The notes under the pieces: generated by a model | The model's database searches: none | The model's input: the letters and a program-made list of their open reading frames with translations, nothing else | Told to the model about the DNA's origin: nothing | In this document: positions 43,082 to 52,851 of the stretch, piece after piece | How the letters are laid out: every line of letters begins with the position of its first letter | Position numbering within the stretch: the first letter of the stretch is position 1 | Translations under genes and position numbers: made by a program | Assembly: GCA_944326445.1 (NCBI GenBank) | Contig: CALVDZ010000005.1 | Coordinates: 41,742-105,741 of the forward strand | DNA from: an uncultured Helicobacter sp. | GTDB taxonomy: Bacteria > Campylobacterota > Campylobacteria > Campylobacterales > Helicobacteraceae | Direction of reading: 5' to 3' | Length of the DNA stretch: 64,000 nucleotides

Positions 43082-44169
43082 TACACATCACTAACAAGCT
43101 CTGTGATAATCTCTTTCACACTCTGAATCTTCTCAATCCTATATCCATTAGCTCCTGTGAAATACAAGCCATTGACACGATCGCCCAAATGCCCTGCTCC
43201 TAGTGAATCTGCGATACAATACCCCACCTTTTTTGCCTCCTGTCCTCTATTGCACGGCGAGACGCAGTTGCTCACACATCGGATTTTGGGCGCATTGCCC
43301 TCCTCTAGTCGCTCCAAAACTCCCGTTTTGATAGCCCTAGCCGGATAGCCCACGGGCGATTTGATGAGCACGATATCCTCTTTGGTAATCTTTGGCATTA
43401 TCTCTCTATAAGCCTCTGCGTCGCACTCTAGCGAGCCCAAAAACCTCGTGCCCATCTGCACACCGCTCGCGCCAAGGCTTAGCATAGTATTAATATCCTC
43501 CCTATCCCACACGCCACCTGCGGCAATCACGGGGATATCACCCCATTTTTTTGCCTCATCTACGACTTTTGGCACGATAGATTCTAGCTGATACTCGGGC
43601 TTGAAACAATCCTCATAGCTAAAGCCCTGATGCCCCCCGCTCAAAGGTCCCTCCACCACCACCGCATCGGGAAGTCTCGCATATCTATCCTTCCAACGCT
43701 TACAGATGATACGCAATGCCTTAGCCGATGAGACGATAGGCACGAGCGCGACATCAGAGAAGTTTTTGGTAAATTCGGGCATATTAGTGGGTAGCCCCGC
43801 ACCTGTAACGATGATATTTGCCCCAGCCTCGCACGCATCGCGCACTACGCGCCCATATTCGTTGATCGCATAGAGGATATTCACACCTAGGGGATTGCTC
43901 CCGCAAAGTTTGCGCGCGTTTTTGATGATCTCTTGGAGGGCTTGCTTGGAGTAGAAATTAATCGCTTCAAAGGGCTTAAGATTAACGAGCTTTTGGGCAA
44001 AGTGCATTTTTTTATAATACCCCGTCCCCACAGCACTCACAATCCCTAAAGCCCCTTCTTTTGAGACGCTTCCTGCTAGTCTATCCCAGCTTATACCCAC
44101 ACCCATACCACCTTGAAATATAGGGTATTTGATGATATGTTTCCCGATTTTGATAGGTTTTAATTGCAT
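43081..44169 (-). CDS. Nitronate monooxygenase family flavoprotein
   Basis: This FMN-dependent TIM barrel starts with YPIFQGGMGVGISWDRLAG, contains VEGPLSGGHQGF and the phosphate-binding IPVIAAGGVWDRED with GASGVQMGTRFL. That is the pattern of the 2-nitropropane dioxygenase/FabK group. Cysteines near the C terminus (CVSNCVSPCN) are unusual for the group but occur in Helicobacter relatives. The true substrate may be a nitronate or an enoyl-ACP; the sequence does not decide. It lies 12 bp after tyrS. Confidence 0.85.
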   Translation of the reverse strand: MQLKPIKIGKHIIKYPIFQGGMGVGISWDRLAGSVSKEGALGIVSAVGTGYYKKMHFAQKLVNLKPFEAINFYSKQALQEIIKNARKLCGSNPLGVNILYAINEYGRVVRDACEAGANIIVTGAGLPTNMPEFTKNFSDVALVPIVSSAKALRIICKRWKDRYARLPDAVVVEGPLSGGHQGFSYEDCFKPEYQLESIVPKVVDEAKKWGDIPVIAAGGVWDREDINTMLSLGASGVQMGTRFLGSLECDAEAYREIMPKITKEDIVLIKSPVGYPARAIKTGVLERLEEGNAPKIRCVSNCVSPCNRGQEAKKVGYCIADSLGAGHLGDRVNGLYFTGANGYRIEKIQSVKEIITELVSDV

Positions 44170-44181
44170 CGTAGTCCTTAG

Positions 44182-45444
44182 TTATTTTATGAGTATTTTA
44201 GCAAAGCGTCTTTTACCAACCTGCAGGATAAACTCCCCTTTGGCTAATTTTAGGTTTTCATCGCTTATTTTTTGCTTATTTAGTTTTAGCGCACCTGCCT
44301 TGATATCGCGCCTTGCTTGTGAAGTCGATGGCGATAGTCCGCATTCAAGTGCGATTTTGCAAATCCACTCTCCAGATTCAAAGCTAAAAGTCTCTATATC
44401 GCTTGGAATCTCATCTTTGCTAAAGATATTATCAAACTCCTCTTTCGCACTCTGTGCGAGCTCTAGGCTATGATAGCGCGCGGTAATCTCTAGAGCGAGG
44501 GCTTCCTTTGCCGCTTTAGGGTGCAGCGCCCCGCTCTCTACTTGTGCTTTAAGGCTAGCTATCTCATCAAGACTCTTAGCAGAGAGTAGCTCATAGTATC
44601 GCCACATCAGCGCATCAGAAATGCTAAGAATCTTGGCATACATTGTGTTTGGGGATTCTGTAACGCCTATGTAGTTGCCCAGCGACTTGCTCATTTTTTG
44701 CACACCATCTAGCCCTTCCAAAAGCGGCACGGTGAGCACACTCTGCTCTTTATTTAGCCCATAGGCTCGCTGCAGACTTCGCCCCACGAGTAGATTAAAC
44801 TTCTGATCATTACCCCCAAGCTCTATATCGCACTCTAGCACCACAGAATCATAACCCTGCAACAGCGGATAGAGAAACTCCACCATTGAAATGGGCTGAT
44901 TGTTTTTATACCGCTTAGTAAAGTCATCGCGCTCTAGCATTCGCGCTACTGAAAACTTCGAGCTAAGCGCGATAATCCCCTCCACGCCAAGCTTGCTAAT
45001 CCACTCGGAATTAAAACACACCTGCGTGTGCTTAGGATCTAAAATCTTAAACACCTGCTCTTTGTAAGTGAGGGCGTTTTGCTCCACTTGCTCCTTGCTT
45101 AGGGGTTTTCGCGTCTCGCTTTTGCCACTTGGATCGCCGATAGTCGCGGTAAAATCCCCTATCAAAAACTTCACATCGCCGCCATATCGCTGAAATGTAG
45201 CAAGCTTTTGGATAAGCACCGTGTGCCCTAGGTGCAAATCCGGCGCGGTAGGATCAAACCCCGCCTTGAGCACAAACCGCTCTCCTGTGAGCACAAACCG
45301 CGCGACAAGCGATCTGATATACTCCGCCCCGATAAACTCCACGCTCCCCCGCTCAATCTCGCGCATTGCCTCATTGAGACGCTCCACCTGCACAGAATCT
45401 AATCTTTGTTCAAAATCCTCAATTGTCTCACTAATTTTTTGCAT
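44182..45444 (-). CDS. tyrS: Tyrosyl-tRNA synthetase
   Basis: Class I synthetase of the TyrRS type. The HIGH motif is HLGH (residues 71-74), GNDQKFNLLVGRSLQ is in the tyrosine site region, and the KMSKS loop is VQKMSKSLGNYIG near residue 250. A C-terminal S4 domain is present (STSQARRDIKAGALKLN). At 420 residues it is complete. spoT lies 21 bp upstream on the same strand. Confidence 0.96.
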   Translation of the reverse strand: MQKISETIEDFEQRLDSVQVERLNEAMREIERGSVEFIGAEYIRSLVARFVLTGERFVLKAGFDPTAPDLHLGHTVLIQKLATFQRYGGDVKFLIGDFTATIGDPSGKSETRKPLSKEQVEQNALTYKEQVFKILDPKHTQVCFNSEWISKLGVEGIIALSSKFSVARMLERDDFTKRYKNNQPISMVEFLYPLLQGYDSVVLECDIELGGNDQKFNLLVGRSLQRAYGLNKEQSVLTVPLLEGLDGVQKMSKSLGNYIGVTESPNTMYAKILSISDALMWRYYELLSAKSLDEIASLKAQVESGALHPKAAKEALALEITARYHSLELAQSAKEEFDNIFSKDEIPSDIETFSFESGEWICKIALECGLSPSTSQARRDIKAGALKLNKQKISDENLKLAKGEFILQVGKRRFAKILIK

Positions 45445-45465
45445 TCCATTCCTTTGTATGACTTT

Positions 45466-47613
45466 TTAAGAATACGCGTCTTTGAGCGCGCTAAACTCGA
45501 TAATCTTATACTGCTGCTCTATGGCGTTTTTGAGCGGTTTTATGTTGTTATCAGCATTTTGGATATACACCTCGCACAAACTCGCAAACTCATTATTCAT
45601 TCTGTCATAATTCACGCGCACCACGCGGCATTGGTATTTTGCCAAAGTCGTGAGAAAGCGCGCCATCGCACCCTTTTTATCCTCAAGTGCCACGAGAATC
45701 TTATAATGATACTTTTGGTTTTCTAGCCATTGCACAAACACCATATCCGCGCCATTTTTCATATCAGATTCTATGCGATTGCACAATTTATGGTGGATAT
45801 AGAGCTTTGTGCCATTTTTGATTGCCAAGATTCCATCGCCGTATTTTGGGTGGCAGCAGTAGTCAAAAATCGCCTCACTGATAGCAAAATTGCTAAACGC
45901 CACGATATTATCGAGCTTAATCTGACGCACCTTAAAGCGATTGCTTTTAAAAAGCCCAAAGAACACCTTGCGTTTTTGATAAAAGTCCCTAATGTGGTTT
46001 TTGATATTTTTAAAAAAACTCCGATCACGCATTACTTTATGGATTTCAGAATCTAGATTCTGCTCGCGCAAAAACTCCTCAAGTGCCTTTGGTGTGCGCT
46101 CAAACATCGTAGCTAGGATATTAATCGCCGCCCTTTTGTCTATCTCTTTTAGCCGCGCTTGGCATTGAATCTTTAGCTGACTCTTTGCCTTGGAGGTTTT
46201 GAGCGCGTCTATCCAGCTACATCGCGGCTTTATCTCCTCATCATCCTTTGCCACCACGATACGCACGATATCACTATTTTTGAGCGGCTGGAGCAATGAG
46301 ACTTTTTGGTGATTGACATACGCGCCCACTGCGCGATTGCCCACATCTGTGTGGATAGCATAGGCAAAATCTAGCACCAACGCCCCCACAGGCAGGCTAT
46401 AAGTATCTCCCGCGGGCGAAAACACCACGATATCCTCGCGATAGAGATCGTTTTTGGCAAGCTCATAAAACTCCTCAATGGAGCTATTTTGGTGCTGGAG
46501 ATTCTGTACCCATTTGAGATCGGGCTCGCGCCCGCCACTTTTGTATTTCCAATGTGCAGCGATCCCATACTGCGCGGTTTTGTGCATATCAAAGGTGCGT
46601 ATTTGCACTTCAAAAATACTTGATTTATCAAAAATCGTCGTATGAATGGTTTGGTAGCCATTTTCTTTGGGGATTGCGATATAGTCTTTGAGGCGCGACA
46701 CCACGGGCTTTAGGTTGAGATGCAATATCCCTAGGGCTTTGTAGCACTCTAGCGGGGTATTGAGCACAAGGCGCACTGCAAGCAAATCGAGTATCTCATC
46801 GATCTCCACGCCCTTGCGCTGCATTTTGAGATAAATCGAATAATACCGCTTGATACGAGATTCTATGTCAAAATCCCCTTCCGCAAAACCATTGCTCTGC
46901 AACAAGGTGCGCACAGAATCTGTAAAAGAGCTAAGTTTTAAATTGATAGCTTGGTAGTGCGTTTTGATATAAGTGTCGATTTTCTCGTATTCTTTGGGGA
47001 AGAGATAATAAAAACAGCGATCTTCTAGCTCGGATTTGAGCGATGCGATACCAAGTCTGTGCGCGATAGGCGCATACACCACGAGCGTTTCCTCAGCGAT
47101 ACGCACTTGCTTGTGGTGGGGCAGGGCATCGAGGGTGAGCATATTGTGCATTCTATCGCAGATTTTTATCACAAACGCGCGAATGTCTTGGATAGAGACT
47201 AGGAGCATTTTGCGGAATGAAAGTGCCGAAGCAACGAGCTTTTTGTTATAACTCCCGCCAAACTCCTCCTTGCGAATCTCCACAATCTTTGTGAGCGCAT
47301 CGACTAAATGCGCCACATCCCAGCCAAACTCCGCCTGCACATACTCAAGGCTACATTGCGTATCCTCCACCGCATCGTGTAGCAGTGCCGCGCATATCAT
47401 CGTTTCATCGCCTCCATAAAACGCCACGATACACGCCACGCACATAGGATGGATGATATAGGGGATACCGCTTTTTCTGAATTGTCCGTGGTGGTAGTGG
47501 GTAGCGCAGCTGATGGCTTTTTGGATTGTGGGGGTGATGGTTGTGAGTTCTTGCAGGGCGCGCGTGGCAGATTCTATATTGTCAATCGCTCCTATGCGTG
47601 TGAAAAAACTCAC
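45466..47613 (-). CDS. spoT: Bifunctional (p)ppGpp synthetase/hydrolase (SpoT/Rel)
   Basis: This is a full-length RSH protein. The HD hydrolase domain has His56 and HDAVEDT at 79-85, so hydrolysis should work. The synthetase domain has RLKDYIAIPKENGYQTIHTT, the TGS domain VFSPAGDTYSLPVGALVLDF, and a C-terminal ACT-like part. Such single RSH proteins set ppGpp levels in starvation. It lies downstream of rpoZ, whose product binds ppGpp with RNA polymerase, a conserved arrangement. Confidence 0.94.
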   Translation of the reverse strand: MSFFTRIGAIDNIESATRALQELTTITPTIQKAISCATHYHHGQFRKSGIPYIIHPMCVACIVAFYGGDETMICAALLHDAVEDTQCSLEYVQAEFGWDVAHLVDALTKIVEIRKEEFGGSYNKKLVASALSFRKMLLVSIQDIRAFVIKICDRMHNMLTLDALPHHKQVRIAEETLVVYAPIAHRLGIASLKSELEDRCFYYLFPKEYEKIDTYIKTHYQAINLKLSSFTDSVRTLLQSNGFAEGDFDIESRIKRYYSIYLKMQRKGVEIDEILDLLAVRLVLNTPLECYKALGILHLNLKPVVSRLKDYIAIPKENGYQTIHTTIFDKSSIFEVQIRTFDMHKTAQYGIAAHWKYKSGGREPDLKWVQNLQHQNSSIEEFYELAKNDLYREDIVVFSPAGDTYSLPVGALVLDFAYAIHTDVGNRAVGAYVNHQKVSLLQPLKNSDIVRIVVAKDDEEIKPRCSWIDALKTSKAKSQLKIQCQARLKEIDKRAAINILATMFERTPKALEEFLREQNLDSEIHKVMRDRSFFKNIKNHIRDFYQKRKVFFGLFKSNRFKVRQIKLDNIVAFSNFAISEAIFDYCCHPKYGDGILAIKNGTKLYIHHKLCNRIESDMKNGADMVFVQWLENQKYHYKILVALEDKKGAMARFLTTLAKYQCRVVRVNYDRMNNEFASLCEVYIQNADNNIKPLKNAIEQQYKIIEFSALKDAYS

Positions 47614-47655
47614 AATCCTGCCTTTTTTAAGTCTGTATAGAATCTAGCGCAAAAT

Positions 47656-47880
47656 CTATGCGTTTGTGGGGAGTGGCTCGATATTTTCAAGCGTGATTTT
47701 GCCCTCTGCAATCTCACGCATCGCAATATCGGCAAGCTTGTGCTTAGAGACATCCATATCCACTAGCGGCGTAGCACCCGCGCCCAACTCCTTAATCCGT
47801 GCAAAAAGCAAATTTGAAAGCACATAGCGATCGTCATCAAGCCTCTCTAACGCCATAGCAGCGATTTCTTCAGTTCTCAT
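47656..47880 (-). CDS. rpoZ: RNA polymerase omega subunit
   Basis: The 74-residue protein matches omega: RTEEIAAMALERLDDDRYVLSNLLFARIKELG (quoted in parts AALERL-type helix and DDDRYVLSNLL), then KHKLADIAMREIAEGKI. Omega supports assembly of the beta' subunit and forms part of a ppGpp site. Next downstream gene is spoT, 42 bp away. Confidence 0.93.
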   Translation of the reverse strand: MRTEEIAAMALERLDDDRYVLSNLLFARIKELGAGATPLVDMDVSKHKLADIAMREIAEGKITLENIEPLPTNA

Positions 47881-48044
47881 CGTGATTCCTTTAGGGTATG
47901 AAGTTTTAGGGCGCGATTTTACTACAAAAATGCTTATAATTATTTTATTACGCCGCTTGAGATACTAGCAAATCCCACAATCTCTGCTACAAAAACACAT
48001 CATCTGAATCTAAAAGGACGCCTAGCTAGATTCTCTATCTCGCT

Positions 48045-48530
48045 CTATTTTTCCTCGCGTAAAGTCCCAATCTCATAGATGCGTCCGCCCTCTCCGTCAT
48101 CTGTCTGCACATCGCACACATAGCTCCAGCCACATTTTTCATAAAAATCCTCGTGGCTTGTCACTAGATACAACCGCTCATACGCACCCATATCGCGCCG
48201 TATAAACTCTAGCAGTGCCCTTGCTACGCCCATTTTGCGATAGTCTTGCTCCACATAGAGTGCGCACACATTGGGGCTTAGATCCTTGCGTGCGTGGAAG
48301 TCGTTATCGATCACCCCTGCCCCTGCGATGATATTCTCGCCTTTGAGCACGACATACCATTGGGGTATGAGATTTGTGCCACCACAAGAGTGCTCCTTGG
48401 CGCAAAAGTTTGCGTGAGATTCTCTCATACTTTGCTCATACTCGCTCTGCGCAATGCTCCATTTTTGCGCAAACCACAAACAAGCCCGCGGGATAAGCCA
48501 CTCACACGAGCGCACAGGGATAATCCTCAT
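48045..48530 (-). CDS. GNAT-family N-acetyltransferase
   Basis: The acetyl-CoA binding region is ALYVEQDYRKMGVARALLEF, with the R/Q-X2-G-X-A/G pattern, preceded by a beta strand WYVVLKGENIIAGAGVIDND. A later block YLVTSHEDFYEKCGWSY is typical of the C-terminal half. At 161 residues it is normal for the superfamily. It directly abuts fliR (no gap). The substrate cannot be told. Confidence 0.85.
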   Translation of the reverse strand: MRIIPVRSCEWLIPRACLWFAQKWSIAQSEYEQSMRESHANFCAKEHSCGGTNLIPQWYVVLKGENIIAGAGVIDNDFHARKDLSPNVCALYVEQDYRKMGVARALLEFIRRDMGAYERLYLVTSHEDFYEKCGWSYVCDVQTDDGEGGRIYEIGTLREEK

Positions 48531-49298
48531 TCAAAACATCTCCCCTATGGCAAAAAGCGCGCTCTCAATCTCGCGCCTAAAATGCACATAAATCGAAGGT
48601 AGGATAATGATAAGCACGACAAAGGCAATCGCGATTTTTACGGGGAATCCGATGGCTAGGAGGTTAAATTGTGGGTGGGTTTTCATAATCATACCAAAGA
48701 TGATATCCGAAAAAAGGATAATCGCCAAAATCGGAAACGCCATAGAAAAGCCCACCACAAAGAAATTCCCAAGTGCTTTGATATAATACTCCACACTCCC
48801 TATGGACACAAATCCCCCAAGCGGCACAGAATCTAAGCTATGCGCGATAAGCTGGAGCACAATATGATGGAAGTCCAAACTCAAAGCGACAAGCAAGGCT
48901 AGCATACTTAGCAACTGCCCCACGATAGGGCGTTGTGAGCCACTAATAGGATCATAGGCGCTCGCCATCGTAAGCCCCATCGAAAAGCTCATCAATTCCC
49001 CACTAAAGCTAATCATCGCAAACACGATTTGGAGCATAAGTCCCGCCAAAAAGCCCATCATCAGTTCAAAGAGCCCCGCTATCATCAAATCAATCACCGA
49101 GAGCTGCCCCAACTCATAATGCGCGAGAGGATAAAACAACACCGCCATAAAAAATATCATCGCCCCGCGGATACTTGGCGAGATCATTTGGTTATCAAAA
49201 AACGGAAAAAACGCAAACACCCCGCTAAAGCGCAAAAGCAGGAGCAAAAAGACGATAACATTGCTATCATTTGTCAGATACGGCACGATCTCCATCAC
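48531..49298 (-). CDS. fliR: Flagellar export apparatus protein FliR
   Basis: FliR has about six hydrophobic segments. RFSGVFAFFPFFDNQMISPSIR near the N terminus (in parts: RFSGVFAFFPFF) and the central GELMSFSMGLTMASAYDP with the conserved DP are typical. It is part of the FliPQR export gate; fliQ lies at 23577. It begins near 49298 with ATGATGGAGATC. Downstream the GNAT gene follows without gap. Confidence 0.93.
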   Translation of the reverse strand: MMEIVPYLTNDSNVIVFLLLLLRFSGVFAFFPFFDNQMISPSIRGAMIFFMAVLFYPLAHYELGQLSVIDLMIAGLFELMMGFLAGLMLQIVFAMISFSGELMSFSMGLTMASAYDPISGSQRPIVGQLLSMLALLVALSLDFHHIVLQLIAHSLDSVPLGGFVSIGSVEYYIKALGNFFVVGFSMAFPILAIILFSDIIFGMIMKTHPQFNLLAIGFPVKIAIAFVVLIIILPSIYVHFRREIESALFAIGEMF

Positions 49299-49392
49299 TC
49301 CACTCCTTGCGCTACACTTTTACTTGCCTTAAATCCCGCATTATAGCACATTCTCTAAGCACTCCTAGCGATGAGAATCTAGCGCATAAAGC

Positions 49393-50193
49393 CTAATCTA
49401 CTAGCATTGCCACAAGCGCGAATCGTCCCGTAACCCCATCACGACGATAGGAGAAAAATTCCCTTTCACAACAACTGCATTTTGGCAAAAATTCCCACTC
49501 CCCAATCCCTAGATTCTCAAACTCCGCCCTTAGTAGCGATTCTAAATCAAGAAAATACCGCCCTGCGCGCAACTCTATATGTCTCTCACGCTCTTTGGGT
49601 TCTAGCTTTTTGCACACCTCATCGCCCACCTCATAGCAGCATTTGCGTATCCCCGCTCCGATGAACGCATACACATCACTCGCGTGCGTGCCACAATGCT
49701 TTTGCATACGCGCTAGGGTTAGTGAGCAAATCCTGCCAAACACACCCGCGCGCCCAGCGTGGATAAGCGCGGCAACATTATGCGCTCTATCAAAAAATAA
49801 GATTGGGTTACAATCCGCCACCAGCACCATAGAGGGCGCGTGCGTGTGCGTGAGCAGCAGTGCATCCGCCTCGCCCACATTGATGAGATTGGGATTTTGT
49901 CCTGCATACCCACCACAGAGATTTTCCCCTAGTAGTGCGCAATGCGTGCTATGAATCTGCGTCATATACGCTAGATTCTGTGCGTTTGCACAACGCGGAT
50001 CTAGCGTCCTAAATGCCTCTAGCATACACGCGATATTGCGCTCCACCACTGCGCTCTCATCGCCAGTGTGAAAGGCGAGATTGAGACTATCATATGGTGG
50101 CTGACTATACCCGTCATAGCGGTTAGTGAGGGCAAACACCACGCCGCCATTATTTGCAACATTTGGAATAAAACCTGTGTGGACAAACATCAA
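49393..50193 (-). CDS. pgeF: Peptidoglycan editing factor / purine nucleoside phosphorylase (YfiH, DUF152 family)
   Basis: The 266-residue protein matches the multicopper-oxidase-like laccase family now assigned to purine nucleoside phosphorylase and cell-wall editing. The metal ligands are in MTQIHSTHC, the cysteine in VADCNPILFFD, and ALIHAGRAGVFGRI replaces the more usual VHAGWRG. GAGIRKCCYEVGDEV is present. It is monocistronic, divergent from nrfHA. Confidence 0.85.
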   Translation of the reverse strand: MMFVHTGFIPNVANNGGVVFALTNRYDGYSQPPYDSLNLAFHTGDESAVVERNIACMLEAFRTLDPRCANAQNLAYMTQIHSTHCALLGENLCGGYAGQNPNLINVGEADALLLTHTHAPSMVLVADCNPILFFDRAHNVAALIHAGRAGVFGRICSLTLARMQKHCGTHASDVYAFIGAGIRKCCYEVGDEVCKKLEPKERERHIELRAGRYFLDLESLLRAEFENLGIGEWEFLPKCSCCEREFFSYRRDGVTGRFALVAMLVD

Positions 50194-50338
50194 CGCTCTC
50201 CTTAAAATAAACTGATAAAGTTTTATGAAATATTAACAGAAAGTAAATCAAATTTTTTTAAGAAAATTTTTATTACAATCACGCCCAATCTATCACACAT
50301 AAGTGCCGATAGAGATTCTGCAAGGTAAGGAGGGCCTT

Positions 50339-50848
50339 TTGAAACCGCACAACAACAAAAAATCTTGGTCTTTTTTGTCAAAGGTTTTTGCATTCTTGGT
50401 TGTTGTTATCATCGTGAGTGGGGGCTACACATTTTACAACGCTAAGGGGTTTTCTTATCTAAGCAACAATCCAGAAGCGTGTAATAACTGCCACATTATG
50501 AATGAGGTGTATGCAAACTATATGTCCGATCCACATTCTCTCAAAACCAATGGGAAGCACAGGGCGACTTGCAGCGACTGCCACCTGCCACATGGGTTTG
50601 TCTCTAAGTGGATTGCAAAAGCACAGAGTGGTGTGGGGCATGGCTATGCTTTTACCTTCAAGCTTGATGAACTCCCTGTGAATCTTAGCGCGAATGAAAA
50701 AAGCAAAAAAATCGTGCAGCAAAACTGCATCAACTGCCATGGCGATTATGCCGCAAGCGTAGTCAATCCCACTACCATACACGGAGCCAACAACAGCTTA
50801 CAATGCGTATCGTGCCACGAAAATGTCGGGCATAGGCGCGGGTTTTAA
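50339..50848 (+). CDS. nrfH: Cytochrome c nitrite reductase, membrane subunit NrfH
   Basis: NrfH carries electrons from menaquinol to NrfA. One membrane helix (FAFLVVVIIVSGGYTF) is followed by four heme motifs: CNNCH, CSDCH, CINCH and CVSCH. I place the start at TTG 50339, because AAGGAGG lies 6 bases upstream; the longer frame from 50303 would include that site. nrfA follows after 23 bp. A TATTACAAT-like -10 region is near 50270. Confidence 0.92.
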   Translation: MKPHNNKKSWSFLSKVFAFLVVVIIVSGGYTFYNAKGFSYLSNNPEACNNCHIMNEVYANYMSDPHSLKTNGKHRATCSDCHLPHGFVSKWIAKAQSGVGHGYAFTFKLDELPVNLSANEKSKKIVQQNCINCHGDYAASVVNPTTIHGANNSLQCVSCHENVGHRRGF

Positions 50849-50871
50849 TCTCAAAGTTTAAGGAGGAAATT

Positions 50872-52734
50872 ATGCAAAAGAAAAGTAGCATGATGCCAAT
50901 TCTCATCATATTGGCTGTCGTTATTATCGCTGGTATTTTTTGGCTAAATAGCGATATTAGCTCAAAAAGCGGCGTATCGGGCGTGAAGTCTCTTGAAGCA
51001 GTGAAGCTTAGCGATGACAATCCAACCTTTGATGAGTGGGGGAAAAACTTCCCAGAATACAGAGATATGTATCTCAAAGTCGAGACAGAGACGCCAAAAT
51101 ACACAGATTTTGGTGGCAATCTCGCCTACTCAAAGCTTATCCGATACCCTCAACTCACCGTGCTTTGGGCAGGCTATCCATTTAGCCTTGATGCTAACGA
51201 AGAGCGCGGGCATTTTTGGGTGCAAGTCGATCAGATGGATACCGCACGAAACAATAAAGACTTTCTAAACGCCCACGGATTTGCGAAGTTTGGCGGACAA
51301 CCTGCTGCGTGTATGAACTGCCATAGTGGTTGGTCTCCGTGGCTTCTCAAAAACTCTGCTAAGGGCGATTGGGTGCGCTTTAACTCCACAAAATATTGGA
51401 CTATGATAAAAGATGTCCCCGCAGTCAATGGTATCGCGCCAAATTCTGACGCACACAGAGGAGCGCACGGGGGCACGAGAATGGGTGTAACCTGCGCAGA
51501 CTGCCACAATCCAGAGACAATGGAGCTTAGAATCACGCGCCAAGCCCTCATTAACGCACTTGTGGATTTTAGAGGATACCAAAAAGACGAGGTGCAAGGC
51601 GTGAAAGCCGACAGGAAGGAAATGCGCACGCTTGTATGCACCCAATGCCATGTCGAGTATTACTTCCGCCCCACAGGCTCTAAAGTCAAGGTAACGGGCG
51701 AGAGTATCGCGCAGGATTCAAGCAAAAAATGGTGGGATGGCACACAAAAAACCTATGACGAATACGATCTATGGCGTGATGGCAATAGCCCCACTGAAAT
51801 AGAAGTCGATGGTATCGAGCTTGTATTCCCATGGAGTGCGTGGAAAAAAGGCGAGCCCTTTAGAATCGAGATGTTTGATGAGCATTATGACAAAGCGCGT
51901 GACAAAAATATTTTCATCTCTGATTGGGAGCACAAACTCACAAAAGCCCCAATGCTCAAAATCCAGCACCCAGAATCTGAGCTCTTTAGCGGTGGCGTGC
52001 ATGCGGCTAATGGCGTGAGCTGCGCGGATTGTCATATGCCTTACACAAAGGGCACAGGTGGCAGGAAAGCAACCCAGCACAATATCACTTCCCCGCTTAA
52101 TGATATCAACGCAGCGTGCAAAACCTGCCATTCCCAAAGTGAAGATGTGCTCAAAAAGCAAATCGCTGATATCCAAAAATCTGTGGCTTACGATCTAAGA
52201 AGTGCAGAATACGCAACCGTGAGCCTTATCCAAGATATTAAAAAATTGCGTGATGAGCTAGGCAAACTCCCTGCATACCAAAGTGCCGGCAAGCCCGATG
52301 AGGCAAAAATCTCACAAGCCCTAGCAGAGCCTCTCGAGCTGCATCGCAGAGGACAGATGAGAGGGGACTTCGTAGGAGCGGAAAACTCCACAGGATTCCA
52401 TAATCCACGCGAAGCAAGCAGAATGCTCCTCCAAGCAGTGGAGATGGCGAGAATGGGACAAGCAAAGCTCGTAGAGATCGCTGCGGCTAATGGTATCAAA
52501 GGCTTTAGCACCTCCGATGTGGGCTTTGAAGAGATTCAAAAGCTAAATCCGGGCGAGATCACTTACAAAGTGGATATGGGCGAGCACAAGGCAGGCGATC
52601 GCTACTACAAGCATCACACTATCAATGGCGCGCCTCCCAAAGACTTGCTTGAGCTCGATAAAAATACCAAGCCCTACAACTACAAGGTGCTAGATTCACG
52701 CACTTCAAGTATCACAAGCTACAAGGAGCACTAA
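50872..52734 (+). CDS. nrfA: Ammonia-forming cytochrome c nitrite reductase NrfA
   Basis: NrfA reduces nitrite to ammonium in the periplasm. An N-terminal signal anchor (residues about 8-25) precedes five heme motifs: CMNCH (147-151), CADCH (208-212), CTQCH (256-260), CADCH (384-388), CKTCH (416-420). The Tyr and Gln/His elements of the active and calcium sites are in CTQCHVEYYF and KIQHPE. The first motif is the active-site heme, which in most NrfA is CXXCK; here its Lys is replaced by His. At 620 residues it is longer than Escherichia NrfA, with an extended C-terminal helical region. Confidence 0.93.
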   Translation: MQKKSSMMPILIILAVVIIAGIFWLNSDISSKSGVSGVKSLEAVKLSDDNPTFDEWGKNFPEYRDMYLKVETETPKYTDFGGNLAYSKLIRYPQLTVLWAGYPFSLDANEERGHFWVQVDQMDTARNNKDFLNAHGFAKFGGQPAACMNCHSGWSPWLLKNSAKGDWVRFNSTKYWTMIKDVPAVNGIAPNSDAHRGAHGGTRMGVTCADCHNPETMELRITRQALINALVDFRGYQKDEVQGVKADRKEMRTLVCTQCHVEYYFRPTGSKVKVTGESIAQDSSKKWWDGTQKTYDEYDLWRDGNSPTEIEVDGIELVFPWSAWKKGEPFRIEMFDEHYDKARDKNIFISDWEHKLTKAPMLKIQHPESELFSGGVHAANGVSCADCHMPYTKGTGGRKATQHNITSPLNDINAACKTCHSQSEDVLKKQIADIQKSVAYDLRSAEYATVSLIQDIKKLRDELGKLPAYQSAGKPDEAKISQALAEPLELHRRGQMRGDFVGAENSTGFHNPREASRMLLQAVEMARMGQAKLVEIAAANGIKGFSTSDVGFEEIQKLNPGEITYKVDMGEHKAGDRYYKHHTINGAPPKDLLELDKNTKPYNYKVLDSRTSSITSYKEH

Positions 52735-52753
52735 GCTCCCCCTTTTTAAGACT

Positions 52754-52772
52754 CTTGGGGGCTTCCCCCAAG
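52754..52772 (+). terminator. Hairpin after nrfA
   Basis: CTTGGGGG/CCCCCAAG forms an 8-bp GC-rich stem with a CTT loop, 20 bases past the nrfA stop. It lacks a T run on the plus strand but is well placed to end nrfHA transcription. Confidence 0.6.
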
Positions 52773-52815
52773 GGCCCCCTTACGCATTCTTAGATTCTCT
52801 CCTTGAGAATTTAGC

Positions 52816-52821
52816 TATAAT
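52816..52821 (+). promoter_or_regulatory. TATAAT -10 box before the methyltransferase remnant
   Basis: TTAGCTATAATACGCC lies about 30 bases before ATG 52852 with AAAGGAC between, so the broken gene still has its promoter. Confidence 0.6.
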
Positions 52822-52851
52822 ACGCCCCATCTCACCACACAAAGGACTATT

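Noticed and set aside
46048..46061. Perfect 14-base palindrome of two heptamers, a possible operator
   Set aside because: It lies inside the conserved part of spoT and is explained by two adjacent copies of the frequent heptamer coding NLDS.
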